In this document: one piece after another, positions 14,751 through 25,343 of the stretch | Layout of the letters: every line of letters begins with the position of its first letter | Position numbering within the stretch: the first letter of the stretch is position 1 | Assembly: GCA_946535225.1 (NCBI GenBank) | Contig: CAMNDJ010000016.1 | Span: 1 to 32,597 of the forward strand | Source of the DNA: an uncultured Lachnospiraceae bacterium | GTDB lineage: Bacteria; Bacillota; Clostridia; Lachnospirales; Lachnospiraceae | Length of the DNA: 32,597 nt | Direction: 5' to 3' | Made by a program: the position numbers and the translations under genes | The notes under the pieces: generated by a model | The model's input: only the letters and a program-made list of their open reading frames with translations | Database searches by the model: none | Told to the model about the DNA's origin: nothing

Positions 14751-16034
14751 ATGCATAATAATAGGAAGAGAGCACAACATATATGGATAGTGTTCCTTGT
14801 CACATTACTTGTGACGGTCACGGCCGGCACGGCTGTCGTATATTTCGTTTCGGTAAAAATGAAAGCGACTGAGACTGCGGAAAGCCCCGGGGTCACTGCG
14901 CCCTCAGAGCCGAACACCGTAACGGCCAAGATAGAGAAGATAGAACCTACTCCCGAGCCTTCCACGGAAGAGGAGTCATCCTCAGAAGAAGAGGACGATT
15001 CTAAGTACGGAAAGATCCTTAAGGATGAAGAGTATTGCAGGGAGAACCATATATATTCAAGGGATGGAGCATCTGACGATGAGATCAGGCTGCTCTTTGC
15101 GGGAGACATATCGCTCGCGGAAGGCTATGCCATCGTCGAGACACTCAAGAATAAGGGAGGCGATATTTCGTCCGCTTTCAGCGAGGAGACTCTCGATACG
15201 ATGAGAGGAGCGGATATATTCATGGTGAACAATGAGTTCACTTATTCAAGAAGAGGAACCCCCACCCCTGAGAAGCAGTACACATTCAGAGCCGATCCCG
15301 ACAATGTTCATTACCTGGATGATATAGGGGCTGATATCGTGTCGCTTGCCAATAATCATACATATGATTACGGAGAGGTCTCGCTGCTTGATACTCTTGA
15401 GACCTTAGAGGGTGATGGAATGCCCTATGTCGGAGCAGGACGTGATATAACCGAAGCATCCAGACCGGTCTATTTTGTCGTAAATGATGTCAAGATAGGA
15501 TTCGTATCAGCTACTCAGATAGAGAGGGTAGATAATCCCGATACTAGAGGGGCTACGGATACGAGTGCCGGTACTTTCAGATGTCTGTCTCCCGACAGGA
15601 TAGTCGGTAAGATCTCCGAGATGCGTGATGAATGTGACTATATCGTGGTCTACGTTCACTGGGGTACTGAACTGATGGAAGAGACTGACTGGAGACAGAA
15701 TGAGCTGGCGCCGAAGTTGGCGAATGCAGGTGCGGATCTTATCATCGGAGATCATCCGCACATACTTCAGAAGCTTGACTATATAGGTGACATACCTGTC
15801 ATATACAGTCTGGGCAATTACTGGTTCAATTCCAAGACAATGGATACGGGACTTTTGGAAGTTACACTTGACCTTGAGGGTGATACGTCAGCCGTAAGAT
15901 TCATTCCGGCCATACAGTCGGGATGCCGTACGGCTATCGTATCAGGAGAGGAGAAGAGCCGGATACTTGACTATATGCAGTCCATATCGACCGGAGTCAG
16001 TATTGACGGTGACGGTTACGTGACAAGAAGATGA
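14751..16034 (+). CDS. CapA-like membrane-anchored metallophosphatase (PGA_cap family)
   Basis: A short cytoplasmic N-terminus, one membrane span (about residues 10-34) and a ~70-residue Pro/Glu/Ser-rich stalk lead to an extracellular domain of the PGA_cap/CapA type, related to metallophosphatases. Conserved metal-site motifs are seen: LFAGDISL (Asp119), VNNEF, ANNHTYDYG (His203), VHWGTE and GDHPHILQ (His335, His337), then YSLGNYWF. CapA takes part in poly-gamma-glutamate capsule formation in Bacillus, but most stand-alone homologues have no proven substrate and no capB/capC is present here. The in-frame ATG at 14697 lies in the rplA terminator and is rejected; no ribosome site precedes 14751. 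The gene is unusual in standing between rplA and rplJ. Confidence 0.85.
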   Translation: MHNNRKRAQHIWIVFLVTLLVTVTAGTAVVYFVSVKMKATETAESPGVTAPSEPNTVTAKIEKIEPTPEPSTEEESSSEEEDDSKYGKILKDEEYCRENHIYSRDGASDDEIRLLFAGDISLAEGYAIVETLKNKGGDISSAFSEETLDTMRGADIFMVNNEFTYSRRGTPTPEKQYTFRADPDNVHYLDDIGADIVSLANNHTYDYGEVSLLDTLETLEGDGMPYVGAGRDITEASRPVYFVVNDVKIGFVSATQIERVDNPDTRGATDTSAGTFRCLSPDRIVGKISEMRDECDYIVVYVHWGTELMEETDWRQNELAPKLANAGADLIIGDHPHILQKLDYIGDIPVIYSLGNYWFNSKTMDTGLLEVTLDLEGDTSAVRFIPAIQSGCRTAIVSGEEKSRILDYMQSISTGVSIDGDGYVTRR

Positions 16035-16075
16035 TCCGCGGAAGTGAGAATATCGAATAAAAAGCCAAAAAACTG

Positions 16076-16105
16076 TTGACAGTACCATTGTATGCGTGAT
16101 AGTAT
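16076..16105 (+). promoter_or_regulatory. Promoter of rplJ-rplL
   Basis: TTGACA (16076-16081) and TAGTAT (16100-16105) with an 18-base spacer. It supplies the L10-L7/L12 operon, which is cut off from rplKA by the terminator and the CapA-like gene. Confidence 0.78.
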
Positions 16106-16127
16106 ACGAAATGGTTTGAAAAACCGT

Positions 16128-16249
16128 GCCGAAGACAGCAGGCAGCCTGTTCATATGATGAACGGCTCTAACGGGTGACCGCCTGCCGAGGAATGAATCG
16201 TGAGATTACAGTGTCCCTTTGTCTTCGTATGTGAGACGAGGGATTTTTT
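16128..16249 (+). promoter_or_regulatory. Ribosomal protein L10 leader
   Basis: Bases 16130-16137 (CGAAGACA) are the exact complement of 16220-16227 (TGTCTTCG), and GCAGGC (16138-16143) pairs with GCCTGC (16181-16186) next to CCGAGG. This matches the known Firmicutes L10 leader, in which L10-L7/L12 complex binding to the upper stem decides between an antiterminator and a downstream terminator. The 3' half of the long pairing overlaps the terminator at 16214-16249, as the model requires. Confidence 0.88.
16214..16249 (+). terminator. Attenuator in the L10 leader
   Basis: TCCCT plus GTCT (16214-16224) pairs with AGAC plus AGGGA (16234-16243), followed by six T. It would stop transcription before rplJ when L10 is in excess (established for this leader class). 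Confidence 0.85.
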
Positions 16250-16297
16250 GATACCACTTTTCTTTCGGCAAAAGAATAATATAAGGAGGAAAAGAAA

Positions 16298-16918
16298 ATG
16301 GCAAAGGTTGAGATTAAGAAGCCTATTGTAGAAGAGATCAGCGCAGCCATCAAGGACGCTCAGTCGGTAGTACTCGTTGATTACCGCGGACTTACGGTTG
16401 AGCAGGACACAAAGCTTCGTAGGGAGCTTCGTGAAGCCGGTGTCAACTACAAGGTTTACAAGAACACGATGATGAACTTTGCGTTCAAGGGTACTGACTT
16501 CGAGTCACTCGCACCTTTCCTTGAGGGTCCCAGTGCAGTAGCGATTTCAGCTACAGACGCTACAGCACCCGCAAGAGTACTTGCGAAGTTCGCCAAGACT
16601 GCTGATAAGCTTGAGATCAAAGCCGGTGTGGTTGAAGGTACATTATATGATGCCGAGGGTATGAAGAGCATTGCTTCAATTCCTTCACGTGAAGAGCTCC
16701 TGTCTAAGTTGCTCGGAAGCATCCAGTCACCTATCACCAACTTCGCTCGCGTCATGAATCAGCTTGCTGAGAAAGGCGGAGCAGGAGAGGCAGCACCTGC
16801 AGCAGAAGCAGCTCCCGTAGCAGAAGAAGCCAAGGCAGAAGAGGCACCTGCAGCAGAAGCAGCTCCCGCAGAGGAAGCAGCTCTCGCAGCTGAAGAAGCA
16901 GCACCTGCAGAAGGTTGA
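16298..16918 (+). CDS. rplJ: 50S ribosomal protein L10 with Ala/Glu-rich C-terminal tail
   Basis: L10 is the base of the ribosomal stalk and carries several L7/L12 dimers on its C-terminal helix. The N-terminal RNA-binding domain (KKPIVEEISAAIKDAQSVVL, DYRGLTVEQDTKLRRELREA, NYKVYKNTMM) and the stalk helix (about residues 135-160, FARVMNQLAEKGG) are standard. After that comes a tail of about 45 residues made almost only of Ala, Glu and Pro; most L10 proteins stop near 165-175 residues, this one has 206. The DNA of the tail shows a near-duplicate block of about 50 bases (copies starting near 16793 and 16842), indicating growth by tandem duplication. AAGGAGG lies at 16283-16289. Confidence 0.96.
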   Translation: MAKVEIKKPIVEEISAAIKDAQSVVLVDYRGLTVEQDTKLRRELREAGVNYKVYKNTMMNFAFKGTDFESLAPFLEGPSAVAISATDATAPARVLAKFAKTADKLEIKAGVVEGTLYDAEGMKSIASIPSREELLSKLLGSIQSPITNFARVMNQLAEKGGAGEAAPAAEAAPVAEEAKAEEAPAAEAAPAEEAALAAEEAAPAEG

Positions 16919-17028
16919 AGTACTGCTCAGATGCTCGCAGCATTAGGATGAAGAACTTCTTACGGCTCACGGCAAAGGCTGTTTCGCCGAGAAGTACTAA
17001 CATCCCTGTCGTTCGCAAGGCGAACGAC
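16915..17028 (+). ncRNA. Multi-hairpin spacer between rplJ and rplL (candidate structured RNA or processing site)
   Basis: An outer stem joins GTT..AGTACT.CTC (16915-16927) with GAG.AGTACT.AAC (16989-17001). Within it are ATGCT/AGCAT (16931-16935, 16939-16943) and CGGC-AAA / TTT-GCCG (16970-16976, 16982-16989, the last base shared with the outer stem). After it stands a perfect 9-bp hairpin GTCGTTCGC/GCGAACGAC (17008-17016, 17020-17028) with an AAG loop. No T-run follows, so none is a terminator. Folding was done by eye. Confidence 0.4.
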
Positions 17029-17070
17029 GCATGAATTGTATAATAAGATTATTCGAAAGGAGTCATTATC

Positions 17071-17451
17071 ATGGCAAAGTTATCAACACAGGATATTATT
17101 GATGCTATTAAGGAACTTACAGTACTTGAGCTTAACGATCTTGTTAAGGCTTGTGAAGAGGAATTCGGTGTATCTGCAGCAGCAGGCGTTGTTGTAGCAG
17201 CAGCAGGTGCAGGTGCCGGCGCAGCAGCAGCTGACGAAAAGGATGAGTTTGATGTAGAGCTTACAGAGGTTGGCGCTGAGAAGGTTAAGGTTATCAAGGT
17301 CGTACGTGAGGCTACAGGTCTCGGACTTAAGGAAGCTAAGGATCTCGTTGATTCAGCTCCCAAGGTTATCAAGGAAGGCGCAGCTAAGGCTGAGGCTGAG
17401 GACATCAAGGCTAAGCTCGAAGAAGTTGGCGCTAAGGTTACACTTAAGTAA
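17071..17451 (+). CDS. rplL: 50S ribosomal protein L7/L12
   Basis: L7/L12 forms the flexible stalk dimers that recruit translation factors. The N-terminal dimerisation helices ([20 protein letters not shown]), the Ala/Gly-rich hinge (about residues 38-55) and the C-terminal domain ([20 protein letters not shown] then [20 protein letters not shown]) are canonical in a 126-residue protein. The AAAGGAG box at 17056-17062 precedes the ATG. Codons are strongly biased to those used in the most expressed genes here. The terminator at 17474-17500 closes the rplJ-rplL unit, and rpoB has its own promoter. Confidence 0.98.
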   Translation: MAKLSTQDIIDAIKELTVLELNDLVKACEEEFGVSAAAGVVVAAAGAGAGAAAADEKDEFDVELTEVGAEKVKVIKVVREATGLGLKEAKDLVDSAPKVIKEGAAKAEAEDIKAKLEEVGAKVTLK

Positions 17452-17473
17452 TATTATCTTACATATGTATAAG

Positions 17474-17500
17474 TACCCCGGATTCATTTCCGGGGTATTT
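17474..17500 (+). terminator. Terminator after rplL
   Basis: TACCCCGGA (17474-17482) and TCCGGGGTA (17489-17497) form a perfect 9-bp stem with a 6-base loop and a short T-run. Confidence 0.85.
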
Positions 17501-17582
17501 GTCATTATCTTACAGCTGCTGCGGTCGCCCGGACGGCCGTGATGCGGAACTTATCATATCTTTAAATTCCTCAAATTTTTCC

Positions 17583-17629
17583 TTGACACGCTTATGGCAC
17601 TTGACGTACAATGGACAGTGCACTATTGT
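17583..17629 (+). promoter_or_regulatory. Two overlapping promoters of rpoBC
   Basis: First: TTGACA (17583-17588), 18 bases, TACAAT (17607-17612). Second: TTGACG (17601-17606), 17 bases, TATTGT (17624-17629). Each is a good sigma-A match, and the second starts within the spacer of the first. The 227-base gap 17452-17678 otherwise holds the rplL terminator and no gene. Confidence 0.75.
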
Positions 17630-17684
17630 GGTGCGATATGCGCAAGCATACTAAAAATTCAATTCAAAACGGGGTGAAATGTCA

Positions 17685-20600
17685 ATGGAAAAGAACAGAA
17701 TACGTCCTACCTACGGTGGCAAAAAGGTACGTATGAGTTACTCCAGGCAGAAAGAAGTCCTGGAGATGCCCAATCTAATCGAAGTCCAGAAGGACTCGTA
17801 CAACTGGTTCCTTGAAGAAGGACTCAAGGAAGTCTTCGACGATATCTCTCCAATAGCAGATTATAGCGGACACTTAAGCCTTGAATTCGTTGGTTACGAA
17901 TTATGCAGGGATGAGGTCAAGTATTCCATCGAGAAGTGTAAAGAGCGCGATGCTACTTATGCTGCTCCTCTTAAGGTTAAGGTTCGTCTCTATAATAAGG
18001 AGAAGGAAGAGATCAGCGAGCATGAGATATTCATGGGTGATCTTCCTCTTATGACGGAGACAGGTACGTTCGTTATCAACGGTGCTGAGAGAGTCATAGT
18101 CAGCCAGCTGGTACGTTCGCCCGGAATATATTATTCGATCTCACATGACAAGATCGGTAAGGAGCTCTTCTCATGCCAGGTTATCCCTAACCGTGGTGCA
18201 TGGCTTGAGTATGAGACAGACGCCAATGATATCTTCTATGTAAGAGTAGACAGAACACGTAAGGTTCCGGTAACGGTGCTCATACGTGCCCTTGGCGTGG
18301 GAACAAATGAAGAGATCAGAGAGCTTTTCGGTGATGAGCCCAAGATCGAGGCATCATTTGCAAAGGATGCTTCTACAAACTATCAGGAAGGTCTGCTTGA
18401 ACTGTACAAGAAGATCCGTCCCGGTGAGCCCCTTAGCGTTGAGAGCGCTGAGAGCCTCATAACCGCGATGTTCTTCGATCCCAGAAGATACGATCTTGCA
18501 AGAGTAGGACGATACAAGTTCAACAAGAAACTCCTCCTCTCCAACCGTATCAGAGGACATGTACTTGCAGAGGATGTTATAGACGTCAATACAGGCGAGG
18601 TCATCGCTACGGCAGGCACCACAGCCACTAAGGAACTTGCCGATCAGATCCAGAACGCGGCAGTTGCAAGCGTTCTCATCCAGACTGATGAGCGTAACGT
18701 CAGAGTGCTGTCTAACATGATGGTTGACATAACACAGTTCATCGACTGTGATCCCAAGGCACTTGGAATCACTGAACTCGTGTACTATCCCGTTCTTGCC
18801 CAGATAATAGAAGAATTCGGCAAAGACCCTGAAGGCTTAGCTGAAGCAATACAGAAGAATGCACATGAACTCGTGCCGAAGCATGTGACCAAGGAAGATA
18901 TCCTTGCATCTATCAACTACAACATGCATCTTGAATACGGCATAGGTAATGATGATGATATCGACCACCTCGGCAACAGACGTATCCGTGCCGCAGGTGA
19001 GCTCTTACAGAACCAGTACAGGATAGGCTTAAGCCGTCTTGAGAGAGTCGTACGTGAGCGTATGACCACTCATGATTCAGAGGACATCTCTCCTCAGGCA
19101 CTCATCAATATCAAGCCTGTACAGGCAGCAGTCAAGGAGTTCTTCGGATCTTCACAGCTGTCACAGTTCATGGATCAGAACAACCCTCTCGGTGAGCTTA
19201 CTCACAAGAGACGTTTGTCAGCGCTCGGACCCGGCGGTCTTTCAAGAGACAGAGCGGGATTCGAGGTCAGAGACGTGCACTATTCTCATTACGGAAGAAT
19301 GTGTCCCATTGAGACTCCTGAAGGACCCAACATCGGTCTTATCAACTCATTGGCTTCATATGCACGTATCAATGAATACGGTTTCGTTGAGGCACCTTAC
19401 CGTAAGATAGACAAGTCCGATCCGGAGAATCCGGTAGTAACGGACGAAGTTGTATATATGACTGCGGACGAAGAGGATAATTATCATGTTGCTCAGGCTA
19501 ATGAGCAGCTTGATGAGAAGGGTCACTTCGTACGTAACTCCGTAGCCGGCAGATTCAAGGATGAGACATCCGAGTATCCCAAGGGCATGTTCGATTACAT
19601 GGATGTGTCTCCTAAGATGGTGTTCTCGGTAGCTACGGCGCTCATTCCTTTCCTTGAGAATGACGATGCCAACAGAGCCCTGATGGGATCTAACATGCAG
19701 CGTCAGGCAGTGCCGCTTCTGATGACCGAGGAGCCTGTTGTAGGTACCGGTATGGAAGTCAAGGCTGCAGTCGACTCCGGTGTATGTATCGTAGCGACCA
19801 AGGCAGGTACGGTAACTTATGTTGCAGCCGATGAGATCAAGGTCAAGGCTGATGACGGCGAGGAAATGGTATACAAGGTAGCGAAGTTCACCAGATCCAA
19901 CCAGTCCAACTGTTACAATCAGAAGCCCATCGTAGTCAAGGGCGAGCATATAGAAGAGGGACAGGTTATAGCAGACGGTCCTTCAACATGTGGCGGAGAG
20001 CTTGCATTAGGTAAGAACCCTCTTATCGGTTTCATGACATGGGAAGGTTACAACTACGAGGATGCCGTTTTGATAAGCGAGCGTCTCGTACAGGATGACG
20101 TTTATACTTCAGTACATATAGAAGAATATGAGGCAGAAGCCAGAGATACTAAGTTAGGACCCGAGGAGATCACACGTGATGTGCCCGGCGTCGGCGAAGA
20201 TGCACTTAAGGACCTCGATGAGAGAGGTATCATAAGGATCGGTGCCGAGGTAAGAGCCGGTGATATCCTGGTCGGTAAGGTAACACCTAAGGGTGAGACC
20301 GAGCTTACGGCTGAAGAGAAGCTCCTTCGTGCTATCTTCGGTGAGAAGGCAAGAGAAGTCAGAGATACATCTCTTAAGGTGCCTCACGGTGAGTATGGTA
20401 TCGTAGTCGATGCCAAGGTATTCACAAGAGAGAACGGAGACGAGCTCTCACCCGGTGTCAATCAGGCGGTACGTATCTATATAGCCCAGAAGCGTAAGAT
20501 ATCAGTGGGTGATAAGATGGCCGGTCGTCACGGTAACAAGGGTGTCGTTTCAAGAGTACTTCCCGTTGAAGATATGCCTTATCTTCCCAACGGTCGTCCT

Positions 20601-21533
20601 CTTGATATCGTGCTTAACCCCTTGGGCGTGCCTTCACGTATGAACATCGGACAGGTGCTTGAGATTCACTTGTCTCTCGCAGCCAAGGCTCTCGGTATCA
20701 ACGTAGCGACTCCCGTATTCGACGGAGCGAACGAGAACGATATCATGGATACTCTTGATCTGGCCAACGACTATGTAAATCTCGAGTGGGAGGAATTCGA
20801 GAAGAAGCACAAGAAGGAACTCCTGCCCGAAGTAATGCAGTATCTGTCAGACAACAGAGAACACAGGAAGTTATGGAAGGGTGTACCTATCTCAAGAGAC
20901 GGTAAGGTAAGACTTCGTGACGGTCGTACGGGTGAATATTTTGACAGCCCTGTCACGATCGGACACATGCATTACTTAAAACTCCACCATCTGGTAGACG
21001 ATAAGATCCATGCGCGTTCAACCGGTCCTTACTCTCTGGTTACTCAGCAGCCTCTGGGTGGTAAAGCTCAGTTCGGCGGACAGAGATTCGGTGAGATGGA
21101 AGTTTGGGCTCTGGAAGCATACGGAGCATCATATACACTTCAGGAGATACTTACTGTTAAGTCTGACGACGTTATCGGTCGTGTGAAGACTTACGAGGCG
21201 ATCATCAAGGGAGACAATATCCCTGAGGCCGGCATACCTGAGTCATTCAAGGTTATGCTCAAGGAACTCCAGTCACTCGGTCTTGATATCAGAGTATTGC
21301 GTGATGACAATACCGAAGTCAAGATCATGGAATCCGTTGATTATACCGATACGGACTATCGTATCACCATGGGTGATGATGACCGGTTCGGAAGAGACAA
21401 CGAATCCTTTGCAATGCACGGATTTACCAAGCAGGAGTTCAATGAGGACGGCCAGCTTGAGGACGCAGAGGAAGATGCGGATTTCGAAGAAGAGCTTGAC
21501 GAAGATTTTGCAGAGGTAAGTGACGAAGAATAA
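17685..21533 (+). CDS. rpoB: DNA-directed RNA polymerase subunit beta
   Basis: RpoB is the second-largest catalytic subunit of RNA polymerase. The 1282-residue product is collinear with the family, including the rifampicin-pocket block ([15 protein letters not shown], residues 486-500, then [14 protein letters not shown]), where Asp497, His507 and Ser512 correspond to E. coli Asp516, His526 and Ser531 and are all wild type, predicting rifampicin susceptibility. The conserved [20 protein letters not shown] and [20 protein letters not shown] blocks follow. The C-terminus ends in an acidic tail (last ~30 residues). The GGGGTGA box at 17671-17677 fits the ATG at 17685 better than the one at 17679. 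rpoC follows after 85 bases. Confidence 0.98.
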   Translation: MEKNRIRPTYGGKKVRMSYSRQKEVLEMPNLIEVQKDSYNWFLEEGLKEVFDDISPIADYSGHLSLEFVGYELCRDEVKYSIEKCKERDATYAAPLKVKVRLYNKEKEEISEHEIFMGDLPLMTETGTFVINGAERVIVSQLVRSPGIYYSISHDKIGKELFSCQVIPNRGAWLEYETDANDIFYVRVDRTRKVPVTVLIRALGVGTNEEIRELFGDEPKIEASFAKDASTNYQEGLLELYKKIRPGEPLSVESAESLITAMFFDPRRYDLARVGRYKFNKKLLLSNRIRGHVLAEDVIDVNTGEVIATAGTTATKELADQIQNAAVASVLIQTDERNVRVLSNMMVDITQFIDCDPKALGITELVYYPVLAQIIEEFGKDPEGLAEAIQKNAHELVPKHVTKEDILASINYNMHLEYGIGNDDDIDHLGNRRIRAAGELLQNQYRIGLSRLERVVRERMTTHDSEDISPQALINIKPVQAAVKEFFGSSQLSQFMDQNNPLGELTHKRRLSALGPGGLSRDRAGFEVRDVHYSHYGRMCPIETPEGPNIGLINSLASYARINEYGFVEAPYRKIDKSDPENPVVTDEVVYMTADEEDNYHVAQANEQLDEKGHFVRNSVAGRFKDETSEYPKGMFDYMDVSPKMVFSVATALIPFLENDDANRALMGSNMQRQAVPLLMTEEPVVGTGMEVKAAVDSGVCIVATKAGTVTYVAADEIKVKADDGEEMVYKVAKFTRSNQSNCYNQKPIVVKGEHIEEGQVIADGPSTCGGELALGKNPLIGFMTWEGYNYEDAVLISERLVQDDVYTSVHIEEYEAEARDTKLGPEEITRDVPGVGEDALKDLDERGIIRIGAEVRAGDILVGKVTPKGETELTAEEKLLRAIFGEKAREVRDTSLKVPHGEYGIVVDAKVFTRENGDELSPGVNQAVRIYIAQKRKISVGDKMAGRHGNKGVVSRVLPVEDMPYLPNGRPLDIVLNPLGVPSRMNIGQVLEIHLSLAAKALGINVATPVFDGANENDIMDTLDLANDYVNLEWEEFEKKHKKELLPEVMQYLSDNREHRKLWKGVPISRDGKVRLRDGRTGEYFDSPVTIGHMHYLKLHHLVDDKIHARSTGPYSLVTQQPLGGKAQFGGQRFGEMEVWALEAYGASYTLQEILTVKSDDVIGRVKTYEAIIKGDNIPEAGIPESFKVMLKELQSLGLDIRVLRDDNTEVKIMESVDYTDTDYRITMGDDDRFGRDNESFAMHGFTKQEFNEDGQLEDAEEDADFEEELDEDFAEVSDEE

Positions 21534-21572
21534 TCTGATCTGAGCGCCGTCAAGACAGCAAGGATCAGCAGA

Positions 21573-21586
21573 CCGGCTTAAGCCGG
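21573..21586. repeat. 14-bp perfect palindrome between rpoB and rpoC
   Basis: CCGGCTTAAGCCGG is self-complementary and would form a 5-bp RNA hairpin with a TTAA loop 33 bases before rpoC. Without a T-run it is not a terminator; it could stabilise or mark a cleavage site in the rpoB-rpoC mRNA. Confidence 0.5.
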
Positions 21587-21618
21587 CCGGATAGAGATTT
21601 CTTTAAGGAGAAGGAAAA

Positions 21619-24600
21619 ATGCCTGTTAATAATAGGGAAACATATCAACCGATGACTTTCGATGCGATCAGGATCGGACTTGCATCGCCCGAGAGGATAA
21701 GAGAGTGGTCAAGAGGTGCGGTCACCAAGCCTGAGACCATCAACTACAGAACACTCAAGCCCGAACGTGACGGTCTGTTCTGTGAGAGGATATTCGGACC
21801 CAGCAAGGACTGGGAATGTCATTGCGGTAAGTATAAGAAGATCCGTTATAAGGGTGTCATCTGTGACCGATGCGGAGTTGAGGTAACAAAGGCCAATGTC
21901 CGCAGAGAGCGTATGGGTCATATAGAGCTTGCAGCACCCGTATCACATATCTGGTATTTCAAGGGTATACCCAGCAGAATGGGTCTTATATTGGACCTTT
22001 CACCCAGGGTACTTGAGAAGGTGCTCTACTTTGCATCATACATAGTATTGGATCCCGCTGATTCGGGACTTCAGAAGAAGCAGATCCTTTCAGAGAAGGA
22101 ATATCTCGATGCAAGAGAAGAGTGGGGCAATAAGTTCAAGGTCGGCATGGGCGCGGAGTCCATCAAGGAACTCTTAAATGACATCGATCTTGACGAAGAA
22201 TCAAAGGCATTAAGAGAAGAACTTGCAGATTCAACAGGTCAGAGAAGAGCCAAGATCATCAAGAGACTCGAGGTTGTCGAGGCTTTCAGAGAGTCAGGCA
22301 ACAATCCTGCATGGATGATCATGGATGTCATCCCTGTTATCCCGCCTGATCTCCGTCCCATGGTACAGTTAGACGGCGGCAGATTTGCAACGAGCGATCT
22401 TAACGATCTCTACAGAAGGATAATCAACCGCAACAACCGTCTCCAGAGACTTATAGATCTCGGCGCACCTGACATCATCGTGCGTAACGAGAAGAGAATG
22501 CTCCAGGAGGCTGTAGATGCGCTCATAGATAACGGCAGAAGAGGACGTCCTGTAACAGGCCCCGGCAACAGAGCACTCAAGTCGCTCTCAGACATGCTTA
22601 AGGGTAAAGGCGGCCGCTTCAGACAGAACCTCTTAGGTAAGCGTGTCGACTACTCGGGCCGATCAGTTATCGTCGTAGGTCCCGAACTTAAGATATACCA
22701 GTGCGGTCTTCCCAAGGAGATGGCTATAGAGCTGTTCAAGCCCTTCGTTATGAAGGAGCTCGTTGGCCGCGGAATATCACAGAATATCAAGAACGCCAAG
22801 AAACTCGTTGAGAGACTTGATACGAGCGTATGGGATGTGCTCGAGGAAGTTATAGCAGAGCATCCTGTTATGCTCAACCGTGCTCCTACACTTCACAGAC
22901 TGGGTATTCAGGCATTTGAGCCCATTCTCGTAGAAGGTAAGGCTATCAAGCTTCATCCCCTCGTATGTACGGCATTCAACGCCGACTTCGACGGAGACCA
23001 GATGGCGGTACATCTTCCCCTGTCAGTGGAAGCACAGGCAGAGTGCAGATTCCTCCTTCTCTCACCCAACAACCTTCTTAAGCCTTCAGACGGTGGTCCG
23101 GTGGCAGTTCCTTCACAGGATATGGTCCTCGGTATCTACTATCTGACACAGGAAAGAGAAGGTGCTTTAGGCGAAGGCAAGTACTTCAAGGATCTTAATG
23201 AAGCGATACTTGCATATGAGAACGGTGCCTGCACCCTTCACTCACGCATCAAGGTCAGAGTGACCAAGACCATTGACGGCAAGGAGTATACGAATACAGT
23301 TGAGTCGACCCTCGGAAGATTCCTCTTCAATGAGATACTTCCTCAGGACCTCGGCTTCGTAGACAGAAAGACCAAGGATGATCAGTTTAAGCTCGAAGTT
23401 GATTTCCATGTCGGCAAGAAGGGACTTAAGCAGATACTTGAGCGTGTCATCAACATCCACGGCGCATCTGTTACAGCAGAGGTGCTCGATGACATCAAGG
23501 CTACAGGATATAAGTATTCGACCAAGGCAGCTATGACAGTTTCCATCTCTGATATGACAGTGCCTCCGACAAAGCCGGCACTTCTTGAAGAGGCTCAGGG
23601 AATAGTCGACAAGATCTCTCAGAACTATAGACGTGGTCTTATCACAGAGGAAGAGAGATACAGAGCGGTCATCGATACATGGAACGAGATCGACGGCAAG
23701 ATCACCAAGGATCTGTTAGACGGTCTTGATAAATACAACAACATCTTCATGATGGCTGATTCAGGAGCCCGTGGTTCTAACCAGCAGATCAAGCAGCTTG
23801 CAGGTATGCGTGGACTTATGGCAGATACGACAGGTCGTACGATCGAGCTTCCCATCAAGTCTAACTTCCGTGAAGGTCTGGACGTACTTGAGTATTTCCT
23901 CTCTGCGCACGGAGCAAGAAAAGGTCTGTCAGATACGGCTCTTCGTACAGCCGACTCAGGTTACCTTACCAGACGAATGGTCGATGTATCACAGGAACTC
24001 ATCATCAGAGAGATGGACTGCTGTGAAGGCAGGGATGAGATCTACGGCATGAACGTCAAGGCATTCATGGACGGCAAGGAGACCATCGAGAGTCTCGAAG
24101 ACAGGATCACCGGCAGATATGCCTGTGAGGATGTACTTGATAAGAAGGGCAAGCTGATCGTCGGTGCAAACCACATGATCACACCTTCACGTGCCAAGGC
24201 TATCATAGATAATGAGATCGATTCGGTTAAGATCCGTACGATACTCACATGTCACTGCCATAACGGCATATGCTCTAAGTGCTACGGTGCCAACATGGCT
24301 ACCGGTGAAGCCGTTCAGGTAGGTGAGGCTGTAGGTATCATCGCAGCGCAGTCTATCGGTGAGCCCGGTACACAGCTTACGATGAGAACCTTCCATACCG
24401 GTGGTGTGGCAGGAGACAATATCACTCAGGGTCTTCCCAGAGTAGAGGAACTGTTCGAGGCAAGAAAGCCCAAGGGACTTGCTATCATAGCTGAGTTCGG
24501 CGGACGTGTCGAGATCAGGGATTCCAAGAAGAAGAGAGAGATCGTCATCACGGATGATGAGTCAGGCGAATCTAAGGCTTATCTTATCCCTTACGGATCA

Positions 24601-25245
24601 CGTATCAAGGTACTTGACGGTGCCATACTTGAGGCCGGTGATGAGCTTACGGAGGGTTCCGTTAATCCTCATGACCTTCTTAAGATCAAGGGTATACGTG
24701 CGGTACAGGATTACATGTTGCGCGAGGTACAGAGAGTTTACCGCTTACAGGGTGTTGATATAGCAGATAAGCACATCGAGGTCATCGTTCGTCAGATGCT
24801 CAAGAAGATCCGCGTTGAAGAGAGCGGAGATTCGGGTGTGCTTCCCGGCAATCTCATGGATGTTCTCGACTACGAGGATGAGTGTGAGAGACTTACAGCA
24901 GAAGGCAAGCAGCCTCCGGTAGGCGTGCAGATAATGCTCGGTATCACCAAGGCAGCCCTTGCGACCAATTCGTTCCTTTCAGCTGCTTCATTCCAGGAGA
25001 CGACGAAGGTTCTTACCGAGGCAGCCATTAAGGGTAAGGTCGATCCTCTTATCGGTCTTAAGGAGAATGTCATCATCGGTAAGCTCATACCTGCAGGTAC
25101 CGGTATGAGAAGATACAGAGATGTACATATCAATACCGATTACAAGCTTTCCGATTACTTCGATATCCCGGAAGAAGAGCCGGAGGTCATTGAGACTGCC
25201 AAAGAAGCGGAAGTAGTAGAAGTTGCAGAGAATGCAGAGGAATAA
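21619..25245 (+). CDS. rpoC: DNA-directed RNA polymerase subunit beta'
   Basis: RpoC is the largest RNA polymerase subunit and carries the active-site magnesium. The N-terminal zinc site is intact (Cys67, Cys69, Cys82, Cys85) and the catalytic NADFDGD motif is at residues 454-460. Other family blocks are present: [20 protein letters not shown], the trigger-loop region with [20 protein letters not shown], and the second zinc cluster ([13 protein letters not shown]). At 1208 residues it is the normal Firmicutes length without the large insertions of proteobacterial beta'. The last ~20 residues are acidic. The AAGGAGAAGG box at 21604-21613 precedes the ATG. The operon ends at the hairpin 25272-25296. 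Confidence 0.98.
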   Translation: MPVNNRETYQPMTFDAIRIGLASPERIREWSRGAVTKPETINYRTLKPERDGLFCERIFGPSKDWECHCGKYKKIRYKGVICDRCGVEVTKANVRRERMGHIELAAPVSHIWYFKGIPSRMGLILDLSPRVLEKVLYFASYIVLDPADSGLQKKQILSEKEYLDAREEWGNKFKVGMGAESIKELLNDIDLDEESKALREELADSTGQRRAKIIKRLEVVEAFRESGNNPAWMIMDVIPVIPPDLRPMVQLDGGRFATSDLNDLYRRIINRNNRLQRLIDLGAPDIIVRNEKRMLQEAVDALIDNGRRGRPVTGPGNRALKSLSDMLKGKGGRFRQNLLGKRVDYSGRSVIVVGPELKIYQCGLPKEMAIELFKPFVMKELVGRGISQNIKNAKKLVERLDTSVWDVLEEVIAEHPVMLNRAPTLHRLGIQAFEPILVEGKAIKLHPLVCTAFNADFDGDQMAVHLPLSVEAQAECRFLLLSPNNLLKPSDGGPVAVPSQDMVLGIYYLTQEREGALGEGKYFKDLNEAILAYENGACTLHSRIKVRVTKTIDGKEYTNTVESTLGRFLFNEILPQDLGFVDRKTKDDQFKLEVDFHVGKKGLKQILERVINIHGASVTAEVLDDIKATGYKYSTKAAMTVSISDMTVPPTKPALLEEAQGIVDKISQNYRRGLITEEERYRAVIDTWNEIDGKITKDLLDGLDKYNNIFMMADSGARGSNQQIKQLAGMRGLMADTTGRTIELPIKSNFREGLDVLEYFLSAHGARKGLSDTALRTADSGYLTRRMVDVSQELIIREMDCCEGRDEIYGMNVKAFMDGKETIESLEDRITGRYACEDVLDKKGKLIVGANHMITPSRAKAIIDNEIDSVKIRTILTCHCHNGICSKCYGANMATGEAVQVGEAVGIIAAQSIGEPGTQLTMRTFHTGGVAGDNITQGLPRVEELFEARKPKGLAIIAEFGGRVEIRDSKKKREIVITDDESGESKAYLIPYGSRIKVLDGAILEAGDELTEGSVNPHDLLKIKGIRAVQDYMLREVQRVYRLQGVDIADKHIEVIVRQMLKKIRVEESGDSGVLPGNLMDVLDYEDECERLTAEGKQPPVGVQIMLGITKAALATNSFLSAASFQETTKVLTEAAIKGKVDPLIGLKENVIIGKLIPAGTGMRRYRDVHINTDYKLSDYFDIPEEEPEVIETAKEAEVVEVAENAEE

Positions 25246-25271
25246 ACGGTAATAATATTCAGGCATACAGT

Positions 25272-25299
25272 AGAGGCCCGTACTATACGGGCCTCTGTT
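25272..25299 (+). terminator. Terminator after rpoC
   Basis: AGAGGCCCGTA (25272-25282) and TACGGGCCTCT (25286-25296) form a perfect 11-bp stem with a 3-base loop, followed by GTTT. The T-run is short but the stem is strong. Confidence 0.82.
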
Positions 25300-25308
25300 T
25301 AAGTGATA

Positions 25309-25337
25309 TTGCAATAATCGTCTGTCACAACTATAAT
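25309..25337 (+). promoter_or_regulatory. Promoter of the transglutaminase lipoprotein gene, predicted leaderless
   Basis: TTGCAA (25309-25314, four of six) and a perfect TATAAT (25332-25337) are 17 bases apart. The -10 box ends six bases before the GTG start at 25344, and no ribosome site is present. Confidence 0.72.
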
Positions 25338-25343
25338 GTTAAT

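Noticed and set aside
16792-16918. Frameshift or assembly error making the L10 tail
   Set aside because: The Ala/Glu pattern is in frame to a normal stop with consistent codon use, so it is a genuine extension by repeat growth.
17039-17044. TATAAT as a separate promoter for rplL
   Set aside because: No -35 match lies 16-18 bases upstream (that place is the right part of the hairpin at 17008-17028).
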